From: Stramenopiles sp. TOSAG23-2
Lineage: Eukaryota; Sar
Length of the DNA stretch: 64,000 nucleotides
Assembly (NCBI GenBank): GCA_900128395.1
Contig: LT649238.1
Span: 17,310 to 81,309, forward strand
Reading direction: 5' to 3'
Under the pieces are notes generated by a model. That model saw nothing but the letters and a program-made list of their open reading frames with translations. It searched no databases and had not been told where the DNA came from. Each line of letters starts with the position of its first letter. Within the stretch, counting starts at the first letter, position 1. Shown in pieces: positions 49,444-59,313 of the stretch. A program made the translations under genes and the position numbers.

Positions 49444-50061
49444 TGGATATTAGCATGTCAATAGTATTACCTGATGAAAGCTTTTCCAGTCTGAGTTTTG
49501 TACACACCCACTTCAATATTGATTATTTATTGTGGTGATCAATGCTATTACGGCTTACGACTCCTCGTAAATTATTAGGGTGCTTTTACTTTCTAACACT
49601 AGCACAGCATGCGGGCATGCATCAATCAAAATTCGAAGAGCAAATATTTTCATTTCTAATTGTGATGATGCAGCAATTTTCCTAGGTGTTAGCCAGTTAG
49701 CATAGGAATAGCATATTAGCATAGGAATAGCACTATAAATACAACCAATATTTACGATTTACGATCCTACCTCTGCACACCTCTTTTTGCTTTTCTTTTC
49801 GATCGAAAAAGATTTGCAATAAATATATCCTAGGATTTCATACTGCAATGTCATTTTATTGCATATCGTAAAAAAAGATCCATATTGTAAATAATATATC
49901 ATAGCTACATTTAATTTATTTATTATAAACAATACTGCATTTTATATACTGTCATTTTATTGCATATCGTAAAAAAAGATCCATATTGTAAATAATATAT
50001 CGTAGCTACATTTAATTTATTTATTATAAACAATACTGCATTTTATATACTGTACGTCAAT
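49444..50061. promoter_or_regulatory. Divergent intergenic region with duplicated promoter-proximal segment
   Basis: Gap between the divergent DGAT2 and nitrile hydratase genes. TTAGCATAGGAATAGCA occurs twice in close succession near 49698-49732. The proximal 200 bp is a 2 x 101-bp tandem duplication (annotated separately). Confidence 0.55.
49849..50050. repeat. Tandem duplication, 2 x 101 bp, directly upstream of nitrile hydratase
   Basis: Copies at 49849-49949 and 49950-50050 differ by one base noticed (ATCATAGC versus ATCGTAGC). The second copy ends 11 bases before the ATG at 50062, so the 5' UTR or core promoter is duplicated. Confidence 0.9.
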
Positions 50062-51606
50062 ATGTCATCATTAATACCAACGCCATCCATACGTTCAGCA
50101 GCGCAAGTACAAGATGTAGGTGGTAAAATACAACATTATGATAAAATTGATAGGGAAAAGCATGAAGTGCAGTATTGGGAAAAACAAATACATGCATGTT
50201 TAACATTGCTCATGAGAAAAAATGTAATGAATGTAGATGAACTAAGGCGTGGAATTGAATCATTAAGCAAAGAAGTATATGATAATTCAAGTTATTATGA
50301 AAAATGGGCTATGTCCATTGCAAAGATACAATTGGAAAGAAAAACAATTACACAAAAAGATTTAGATGAAGCATTAGGTATAAAAGAAGAAGTACATGAA
50401 CAATTATTTCAAGTTGGTGATAAAGTACGTGTACGAGGTGAAAATTTAAATACCCGTTGGAGAAAACCACACGTAAGAACACCTGGATACATATATGGTA
50501 TTAGTGGAATTGTTGAACGTTTTTGTGGCATGTATAAAGATCCAATGCAAAATGCATATTTAGCAGCTAATAATTTAATGCCATTGTATCGTATACGTTT
50601 TAAACAGAAAGAAGTTTGGCCTGAATATTCTGGGCATAATGAAGATACAATTGATATTGAAATATTTCAAAATTGGTTGGATTTCAACAATGAAAGTGAC
50701 AATAATAATAATAACAGCAACAACAATTCTAAAAGCAATATGGAATTACCAAAGGATTCCCTTGGTGATTCCACACCTTTAAGATGGGATGGTAATAAAT
50801 GGGTTGAGGTAAATCCATCTTCTACTTCAATTTGTTTACCAGTTAATGATTCATCAAAGATAGAAGAAGAAGATTGTCATTCAACAATAACGAGAAAGTT
50901 TGAAATTAAAAATACCCATACAGATCGTCAATTAATTGAGAAAAATGCAATAAAAAAAGAAGAAGAAGCAAATCAACAACACGGTGATGCACCTGGTAAA
51001 TACCAACCATTCGCTGCTGCATTATTAAAAGCATTTATAACCAAAGGTGTATTTACTACAGGTGAATTGAGTAAAATGACATCTCGTATCGGTGAATCAT
51101 TTGCAATAAACGCATGTGCAAAAGGTAAAACATTAGTAGCAAAAGCATGGAAAGATCCTAAATATAGAGAATTGTTATTAAATAATTCTGAAAAAGCATT
51201 GGAAATGATTGGATTTCCACCACCACAAGGAATCGGTTCAAAATTAGTTGTTGTTGAAAATACAGAGAGTGTTCACAATTTAGTTGTATGTACGTTGTGC
51301 TCTTGTTTCCCATCAAGGTTACTTGGTAATCCACCAGGTTGGTATAAATCAAGAAGTTATCGATCTAGATCTGTACGAGAACCACGTAGTGTGTTGAAAG
51401 AATTTGGAATTGATATCGATAGTAATGTACGAATTCAAGTTCACGACAGTACAGCCGATATGCGTTATATTGTATTACCAAAAATACCAAATAATATGGT
51501 AAGAAAAATTGATGATATATCCATGGAAGAAATTGAAAGTATTATTACAAGGGATTGCATGATTGGTACAGATGTGCCAGTGTATGTTGAAAATGAAAAG
51601 TTGTAA
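50062..51606 (+). CDS. Nitrile hydratase, beta and alpha subunits fused, cobalt-type metal site
   Basis: 514 residues, beta-like half first. Residues about 20-110 match the beta-subunit N-terminal helices (YEKWAMSIAKIQLERKTITQ), then the SH3-like beta barrel (FQVGDKVRVRGENLN, KPHVRTPGYIYG). An Asn/Ser linker (about 215-300) leads to the alpha half. There C410-T-L-C413-S-C415 (VVCTLCSCFPSRLLGNPP) is the metal-claw motif, and Thr after the first Cys is the cobalt-type variant. WYKSRSYRSRSVREPRSVL and the RIQVHDSTADMRYIVLP region complete it. The enzyme hydrates nitriles to amides. Such fusions are known from a few protists (Monosiga, some stramenopiles) and are thought to derive from bacteria. 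No bacterial-type activator gene adjoins it. Confidence 0.93.
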   Translation: MSSLIPTPSIRSAAQVQDVGGKIQHYDKIDREKHEVQYWEKQIHACLTLLMRKNVMNVDELRRGIESLSKEVYDNSSYYEKWAMSIAKIQLERKTITQKDLDEALGIKEEVHEQLFQVGDKVRVRGENLNTRWRKPHVRTPGYIYGISGIVERFCGMYKDPMQNAYLAANNLMPLYRIRFKQKEVWPEYSGHNEDTIDIEIFQNWLDFNNESDNNNNNSNNNSKSNMELPKDSLGDSTPLRWDGNKWVEVNPSSTSICLPVNDSSKIEEEDCHSTITRKFEIKNTHTDRQLIEKNAIKKEEEANQQHGDAPGKYQPFAAALLKAFITKGVFTTGELSKMTSRIGESFAINACAKGKTLVAKAWKDPKYRELLLNNSEKALEMIGFPPPQGIGSKLVVVENTESVHNLVVCTLCSCFPSRLLGNPPGWYKSRSYRSRSVREPRSVLKEFGIDIDSNVRIQVHDSTADMRYIVLPKIPNNMVRKIDDISMEEIESIITRDCMIGTDVPVYVENEKL

Positions 51607-51646
51607 AATAAATGTTAAAATAAAGTTGTAAATTTATTTTATTTTA

Positions 51647-53719
51647 TCAACTCAAATTCAACGCTTCGCACATATTTTTAATCGTCTCACTTCTACGTCG
51701 TTCATTCATTCCCACAATTTCATTCAACTGATAGGAAAAATGGTTTTTACGATAAATACTTTCTTCTAAATTAGCAGTATTAAATGTATGTTTCCAAATT
51801 GCTTTTCGGTGTTTTAATATAGCTTGATCTAAACGTTTTTGTCCATTTTCAATTTTTTTCATTAATGCTTTTACTGGTGTTTTAGGTAGTCGAAGGTCTC
51901 CGTCTTCTTTACTATTATTATATTCTTCTTCTTCCAATAAGAATGTTGACAATTGTTGTTTTAAAATTCCTTTTATATCCAATAAATCTTCCAATTCTGC
52001 CCGATGTGTTACCAAGGCTCGGCCAGATTTCTTAAACAATTTAGTATGATGTTGTATATCTATATGTGCCTTTTCAATTTTTTCTCTTAATTTTTTTGAA
52101 TCAACTCGTGCTGGACCTTCAACTTGTGCTAATAAACTACGTGCATATATAGATTTTTTTATTGGTGTAGATCGAATATGAACATTTATTAAACCTTCTT
52201 CATATTGTCTTTGTAAAATTTCTAGTTCTTGTTCTTCAATTTTAAATTGAAATAATAAACCATTTTTAACAGCATCTTTCAAACGTTTCATAAAATTGCC
52301 ACTACCATTACTATTATTTTCATCATCATCATTATTATTATGATGTTTTACATCTCCTTTTAATTCTCTAAAATATTTTGTAAATGCTTCGATATCCATA
52401 TTAAAAACAATATCTTTATCAAATGTATCAATGACTAATAAAGAAAATGAAAATAAAACATTCCAACCATATTTAAAAAAGCAATCCCATACAATACATA
52501 ATAAATCGATATCATGAATTAAGACATAACTAAAAATTGTTAAATACCATTGGCTAGTAAAAAAAAAACCATCGATGTTTAATTGATTAAAAAATTTTCT
52601 ATATAATGGCATTTTTTTATCTAATAATTTATAAAATTGTACCGTGCGTAATTTTAATGCTTTGATTCCAGGTGACCATATACCTTTTAATTCACGATGT
52701 TTAATCAATCCAATCATAATCCAAAACACTTTTTTTTCTATTTCTATAATTTCATCACAATACTCATCGTTTGTTTCAAAATAATTTTCTATTAAATCTA
52801 ACGATGATGGATTCCATTCGTCTAAATTTCCATTGCCATTATTTAAAGCACATAGTAACAATACAGCTACAACATAATTCATCCCTTGGCAATAACTAAC
52901 ATCAGGTAATAATAATACAATTGCTCTTAAAATTCTTCCTAAACTATGTTTACCAAGATCAGACTGAAAATATGGATGATATGGAAATGTCCTTGGAAGA
53001 TCACGTTTAATTGTACCTTCCCAACCATTTTCGTCTAAAACAAATGGAACATTTCTATCTCCACGTAATATTTCATATGTGGCGGTAGAATTATTGTTGT
53101 TTTCTTCTATCATTTGTTCTTGATGTCGTTGTTCTATTTTTTTTATATCAAGGACATGGCACCAAAATGAAAAACGGCAAGTTGAAGACGAAATTCCATA
53201 TCGATATAAACATTGCATTTTCAATATGCCATCGCCATTATTTTCATCATTTGATATAATGTTATATGCAGATTTACAAGATATGGAAAATATCATTAAA
53301 TTAACATAATCTAAACAATTTGATTTGATTAATAATTTTAATATAGGTGACGTTGGGCCATCATCGATTGATCTCCGTCGTTGTTGATTATTATTATTAT
53401 TATTATTATTTTGAATTGTACGTGTATTATTATTTGTTTGTAAAATTTCTGGTGATGTGTGTACTAATGTTGACTGTGAATTTATAACTGGTGATAATGG
53501 AGCGTTAATTTGTGATGGTGAAACACTTATAGGTGATTGCGAACGAGAAGATGAGCGACTACGTCCTCCCCGCGGTGTGTTTGTTTTACTATTTGAATTA
53601 TTATTATTATATGCAACTGAAAATACAGCATCATAATTTATATTTGTTTTTGGTATAATTGGTTGTATTTTTTGGGGGGTGGTTGCAACAAAAAAAGAAG
53701 ACGATGATTTCAAATACAT
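51647..53719 (-). CDS. TBC-domain Rab GTPase-activating protein
   Basis: 690 residues. Residues 1-120 are Asn/Ser-rich. The TBC domain spans about residues 225-455. It carries the arginine finger in GTIKRDLPRTFPYHP and the glutamine finger in VSYCQGMNYVVAVLLL, so catalysis should be intact. GFFFTSQWYLTIFSYVLIHDIDLLCIVWD and GWNVLFSFSLLVID are also typical. The C-terminal 200 residues are helical and probably coiled coil. TBC proteins switch off Rab GTPases in vesicle traffic. The Rab target cannot be read. The gene ends 40 bp from the end of the nitrile hydratase gene, a tight convergent pair. Confidence 0.92.
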   Translation of the reverse strand: MYLKSSSSFFVATTPQKIQPIIPKTNINYDAVFSVAYNNNNSNSKTNTPRGGRSRSSSRSQSPISVSPSQINAPLSPVINSQSTLVHTSPEILQTNNNTRTIQNNNNNNNNQQRRRSIDDGPTSPILKLLIKSNCLDYVNLMIFSISCKSAYNIISNDENNGDGILKMQCLYRYGISSSTCRFSFWCHVLDIKKIEQRHQEQMIEENNNNSTATYEILRGDRNVPFVLDENGWEGTIKRDLPRTFPYHPYFQSDLGKHSLGRILRAIVLLLPDVSYCQGMNYVVAVLLLCALNNGNGNLDEWNPSSLDLIENYFETNDEYCDEIIEIEKKVFWIMIGLIKHRELKGIWSPGIKALKLRTVQFYKLLDKKMPLYRKFFNQLNIDGFFFTSQWYLTIFSYVLIHDIDLLCIVWDCFFKYGWNVLFSFSLLVIDTFDKDIVFNMDIEAFTKYFRELKGDVKHHNNNDDDENNSNGSGNFMKRLKDAVKNGLLFQFKIEEQELEILQRQYEEGLINVHIRSTPIKKSIYARSLLAQVEGPARVDSKKLREKIEKAHIDIQHHTKLFKKSGRALVTHRAELEDLLDIKGILKQQLSTFLLEEEEYNNSKEDGDLRLPKTPVKALMKKIENGQKRLDQAILKHRKAIWKHTFNTANLEESIYRKNHFSYQLNEIVGMNERRRSETIKNMCEALNLS

Positions 53720-54540
53720 GGTTGCCTATAGGTGTTAAATGTAACTGTACGTTTTAATAGCTATGTATATTTACTATATCCATTTACGTTTATTGTATAA
53801 GAATCTGATGATTTTTTTTGATTTTTTTTTAGATGTGATATTTAAACACCACTCTCACCCCTCTGTGAAAAGTCTAGGACCTAGATGATTACCTCTGTGG
53901 TGTGTGAATTTATATATATGTATATATAACAACAACAACTGGTGATATTTGCGTAGAGCGTTATGATACTGATGTACTCTGTTTATGTTCCTCCATAACG
54001 CCAACATCCATTATGAATAGTGTTATTTTTTTCATATTTTGACACTTTTTTCCACTATTTTAAATAGTAGGATCTTACAATTGCAAGTCTACAGAGGAGC
54101 ATTTTTTGTAAAAAATTCTACATTTTTGCACCTTTTTATGGATATTTTTATGTTGATAAATATGTATATCGATATTGATATTTCAGGAATAGAGTAGTTT
54201 AGCACCTTTGTGTAAAATATTATATAGAGTTATACGAAGCTTCGTACTCGTATGATATATATATATATATGTATATCATCGATGGTGAAAGTAGATTGAT
54301 GTGTATATATATATTTATATAAAGTGATATGTGTATATTTGTAAATAATATTTGAAATATATTTCTATTCTAAAATGGAATGGGGGTGTTTAGATTAAAA
54401 ACTTCCTCGATGTTTGCTGAGACAGCTGCTATTGAGCCGGCAATAGTTAAGCTTTTGTGATGACTTAAATGGTCTGCAAACTAATACGACGTACTCCACA
54501 AGCGGTATATATATATATATACATGTCTCTTTTCTAAAAT
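53720..54540. other. Intergenic region: TBC promoter and CTL 3' flank
   Basis: No gene. Towards 54230-54300 it holds TACGAAGCTTCGTACTCG and TCGTATGATA-type palindromes with a (TA)n run, and at 54473-54502 a GCAAACTAATAC repeat copy, both features of 3' flanks in this window. Confidence 0.55.
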
Positions 54541-57500
54541 TTATTGCATGGTTGCAATGGCAACACCATCAACAGCTTTGCTAACCAAACCAGCAGTAGT
54601 TTCTTTCCCCACTTCAGTAGGTGCAGGGTATGTAGCTTCACGTATGCTTGTGACATTTGCATGTTCCAAAGTATTGCCGCCAGTGAAGTGAGCCATGCAA
54701 TTGAACTCCCAATATGTTTTTTTATTCGCACCTGTACCAACAACACTACGTTTTAAATTTGCAAATGCCATGCCTTTGCGTTCAAATTCTTGTGTATTGA
54801 CGTCATTGCCATCGGCCCTAGGTGCATACTTGAAACGACAAACTTGCTTTGGTGCTTCGGTGCCAACTTGTTCTGAACCAACCATAAATACATTCTCAAG
54901 CATATTGAACGTATATTCTTTTGAATAAATAAACATGCAGAAAACAATGGAATCAACATTTCCATTTTCCAACTCTTTCAAATTCACAATAACGCTTTCA
55001 TCAATGCGTTCTGCATTTGAGTCAGAATCTTGGCCTTTGCGAATATCTTTCGATTTCTGCACTGCGGTTGGGCTTAATGTTGATGTTATTGGCTTCATGG
55101 AACATCCATCCCAATTGAATGTTTGTCCACCAGATTTTTCTTTCACTTTTAATCCCTTGCCACCATCTCTCCAAAATCCAACCCAATCTACGATTTCATG
55201 TCTTTCCTCGCCATTGAAAACAATTGCTGATATATCAATATCAACTGCTTTATTCCCTGCTAGACGAGCACCAGGTAATTCCTTCCACCCTATGCCAAAT
55301 TCAATTTTACCTTCCGTTGACATTTTTTGACTGAAAAAGAATCTATCACCAACTTTCATTTTATTTGGATTCATTGTCTCTAATTTCATCAAATCTTGCA
55401 TACTTTTTTCCATATTATATGGGCCTGGCCTGTTGATCGTTTTATCCTCCAAATAGCAAATGATAATAGTATCAATTGTCATTTCATAAATTTGCATGCA
55501 GCCACTTGCAATAAAATATGCTAACAAACATGCAACGCATAATGGAACTAAAATTCCAGATGGATGGCCTTGATGATTTTGTAACCATAGGTACGAAATC
55601 GATCCAGTCAAAGCAACAATGGCTAATTTTCCAACAAACATGATGAAATCGGAAATTTGATCGATTACCCAGATTTCCTTGATATTGTTAATTACCAATC
55701 CATAAACTCCTTTACATGCAGAAAAGAAAGAATTGTCTGGATACATTGCAGCATAAATATATGCATTACGGGAGACGAATTTAACAAATTTATTAAACCA
55801 TAACATTAAACATTGCAAACAATTCAAGCACATTTTCGCCATGCAATTTTCTTGAACTCTGTTTAATTGTTTAACAGCATCGGCAACCCAGCCAGCTAAG
55901 ACGGTCAATATTTTACACAAAACGGTAATGAAGGCACCAAGAAACAAAGAACCTAAATGGAACTTGCAAGCGCTTCTCATAGCATCTGCTACCGGTGATT
56001 CTTTTGCATTACCCACATTCACTTTGCAACATCCTAAATTAACCATATCGCTTGCCTTTACTGCCACGGTTTTATTCCTTTCCTTTGCATGGAATCTTCC
56101 TTCTTTGAAATACCATTTCGTTACCGCAGATGCAATCACATAATATCCAAGTCCAATAATAGCAGCATAGACCCAAAACATGCAGACTGTATGATAAATT
56201 AACATGTAGTTCATTACACTATTTTCATCAAATGTTGCTTGTGATGTTGAATTTAAAAATTCATTTTGAAACGATAGTGTAAATTTATGTTTACCAAGCT
56301 TTTGTGCTCCCGCATTTGCTGATGCAAATGCATCTTTTGTTGTGGCTTTCAATCCATTTTCAGTAGGCTCCACGATACTACCAGCGGATAAAATTTCCAA
56401 CGAAACGAAGATCCAATGCAACATTAAAAGTACAATCGCAAGGAAATTAAATATTGGGTATGACATAAGAAATGGCAAATCTCTTAATGCTCTAGATGCC
56501 TCTTTCATTATGGCAATAGCTACATTGATGTGGGATCGTATTGAAATGGTAATGATCAATGATAAGCAAAAGAAAATGCATGTGATCCATGCAATCATTT
56601 CGTATAATTTAGCATTTTCAGCATCCTCTGTTGCCACAGCAGGCAAACTGGTTGGCATCATATCCTCTGATATATATGTTTTTTTTGCTAATTTTTTTTT
56701 CACCTCTAAAAATTGTGCTTGTGTACCTAATAAACCAGCTTTACCAAAGAAAAAGAGCATTAAAACAAATTGCAATACCGACTAAAGAAGCTGTTTGCCA
56801 TCCAGCAAATACAACGGTTTTCGTTCGTTTCTCCTTGCATTGAGCTGCCGTTAAAGTGTCGTTGACATCAAAGTTTGCCCCATTTTTTGTTACAGAAGTA
56901 CTTTGATAATCTGTAATTTTCCAAGGTTGTCCTTGTTCATTTAAAGGTTCATAACAATACACTTCAATTTGCACATCTCTTGCTGCTATACAATGCCATG
57001 AAATATCTGTCGCATTTAATGCTTGTTTATGACAATGATGATACACAAATTCAGCATCTGTAAGTTGTTGCCCTACACTGAATATTCCAGTTTGATTGAC
57101 ATAAGATGTATGTGCTTTTGTCCATATATCTTTTTGACAAGTTTTTTGATTTTTAGTAGACCCATATCCAGCTTGACATAACCTTGCAGCAGCCATACCA
57201 GCTTCATATGAACAAACAACTTCCCCGGCTATTGGACATTCGTCAACACATACACCGAAAAAATCTGGAATTGGGTTAGTCAAACTTGGAAATTTAACTT
57301 GATTCAAAATCATATCAATATTCGTACGTGGATAGGCAATTCTTGGTCGTTTCTGGAAAAATGCATTCCAGGTTTTTGATTCCCACATGCTATTTCCAGA
57401 GTTCGGGTTTGTTTCAGGCAATCCATATTTTTTAAACCCATTGGTAACACCTGCAGTAACTGCATCACTACCGCAAGTATTACCAGTATAATCAATACCG

Positions 57501-57715
57501 TGAACCAAACGTCCTGGATCTCCTTGAGCAGCTGCAGCACCCCATATGATTAACCAACCAATTAAAACCAAACCGAACAGTACAAGACAAAGTACATCTT
57601 GACATTTTGTATCTGTTAGTCCGGCGCGTTTCACGTTTGCACGTGTTGTTTTGTCCTCTGCTGTGCTATCAATCACTTCACTATCGTTTAACGTGGTAGC
57701 AGTAAGTGGATTCAT
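54541..57715 (-). CDS. Choline-transporter-like (CTL/SLC44) protein fused to a C-terminal TerD-like domain; one frame break
   Basis: Two abutting frames on the minus strand, 57715-56741 and 56775-54541, read as one protein. The first gives a cytosolic N-terminus, the CTL-type TM1 (DVLCLVLFGLVLIGWLIIWG) after KCQDVLC, and a Cys-rich extracellular loop. The second gives CTL-like membrane segments (about 55500-56640). Next comes a TerD-like calcium-binding domain (about 54800-55300: GIGWKELPG, then VDIDISAIVFNGEERHEIVDW, ESVIVNLKEL, SIVFCMFIYS). The frames differ by one base near 56745-56800; a 52-nt GT-AG intron fits as well as a one-base shift. CTL proteins move choline or related substrates. 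TerD domains are otherwise best known in tellurite/stress resistance. Fusion is seen directly; its purpose is unknown. Confidence 0.8.
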
Positions 57716-58098
57716 ATTTTAATACGTATTATAAATATATCTATAGTATTTCTTTGCAATCGATATTTTAATTAAATGATATTCTTAAACTTCACTCGTG
57801 TCGAATTATTTATCTTCTTCTTTATTCAAATATTCTTTTACAATATCATTTCTATGATTCAAATTTATCAATAATATTATATATTTTGCCTATTGTTGTT
57901 TGCCTACTATCTATTATATTAATAGTGTGCTATACCAGGTATATAGGTTTGCTGCTTTGTTGTGTAAAAATAATAATAATATGATGTTGTAAATATCAGG
58001 TATATCCTGTAATAACCACACATTATACAAGTATTTTTATTATTTTATATAGCTTAAATTACAATACCCTTCGAATATCTTTTTTTTTGGTAACTTTA
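57716..58098. other. Intergenic region, no gene seen
   Basis: 383 bp between two minus-strand genes: CTL promoter side and 3' flank of the small secreted gene. A string close to CCAGGTATATAGG / CAGGTATATCC recurs near 57933 and 57998. Otherwise AT-rich. Confidence 0.45.
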
Positions 58099-58640
58099 TT
58101 ATATAACCTTAAACTGGAAACAAAAGAAATAAGAATAATATATAGTACCAGATGACACTAAGGAGTATTCTAAACGTATACATTCCCCATCGTCTATATC
58201 CGGCTTTTGATCAAGCTTAGCAAACACAATATCTGAGCCTTTCACTACTTTAAAGTCACCCTTAAGCGGTATCCAATCTTTATATTCATCAACATCTACA
58301 TTACTTATACCATATGCCATGGTAAAATCTGAACCTTTGCCACAAAACATGTCGTCTAAAACAAACGTACGATTGTATACGAACGTTTCAAACCATTAAT
58401 CGGACTTTTCCCATCAGACACATCGTTATTGCCATTGTTGTTATAATCAGTTTCTATTTGATCTACAATAGGAGTTAATTGCAATTGATTGCCATGACGT
58501 TTATCGTTAATATTATTACGACGACGATGAAGAGTACGAAAGGATGATGACAAAGCATTTATATTATATGTTAAAAATAAATTTATTATTATTAATAACA
58601 ATAATAATATTGTTATTTGTTTGTCTATCAATTGTTTCAT
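58099..58640 (-). CDS. Small secreted orphan with a reading-frame break
   Basis: The ATG at 58640 starts a signal peptide (KQITILLLLLIIINLFLTYN), then an Asn/Arg-rich segment up to a TAG at about 58356. The -1 frame carries on with RTFVLDDMFCGKGSDFTMAY and DEYKDWIPLKGDFKVV, ending IRLEYSLVSSGTIYYSYFF, which looks like genuine protein. A 38-nt or 29-nt GT-AG micro-intron ending at that TAG would join the frames; a single-base change or pseudogene would too. No family was recognised, although the second part looks like a compact beta-rich fold. Confidence 0.5.
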
Positions 58641-59313
58641 CTTGTATTTTTTAAATTCTACAATCGTGTATATATAGTATATATACACGCACACACACGA
58701 TGTTTGTTACTGCTTTCTATTATAATTGTTATCAATATGTACTTCTTTGTATCATTTAGGTATATACTCTTCGCATTACATTCATGTTTGTTAATATTAT
58801 ATAGAGATATAAATATATGTGCACTAAATTTATATATTTTATTTTCCCCATTTTTTATAATTTTTTGATGAGATTTTTGAAAGGAATGAAGACCATTGTA
58901 TTCTAATAAGTATAAAATATATTATATACATCTGGTTATGCCAAGCAAGTATAATCCTCATAGAAGTGGCCTGCTGGGCCTGGCTGCCGCCTGGCTTTCC
59001 AGCTTTCGGCTTTTTCAGCTGTATCTGACATACCAAGTACGTCATTAGACTACTGTATTTACATTGGCAGCACGTGCACACGTGGTTTTTTAGGTTGCAG
59101 GTTAAGGTATTATAAATATTTTATTACAGATGTATTTGTTTTTTTTTTTTGAAATTTTTTTTTTATTTTTTTATTCCATTATTACTGCCAGTGCCTTTAA
59201 TTTTTATATTGAATGAATGAATATATGTCACATAGAGAAGATTCAAGAAGAGAAGTTGATTATGTAATTACAACAACAACAACAACAAGAAATAAATTAA
59301 CAATATATGAATA
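58641..59313. promoter_or_regulatory. Divergent intergenic region with a GC-richer island
   Basis: Contains a GC-richer stretch at about 58965-59045 (GGCCTGCTGGGCCTGGCTGC) unlike its surroundings, then a T-rich tract (59150-59175) and an (AAC)n run (59271-59288) before the ABC transporter start. No gene supported. Confidence 0.45.

Noticed and set aside
58839-59081. Minus-strand frame over the GC-richer island near 59 kb
   Set aside because: Short, no recognisable motif and not supported by codon style; island noted only as a compositional feature.
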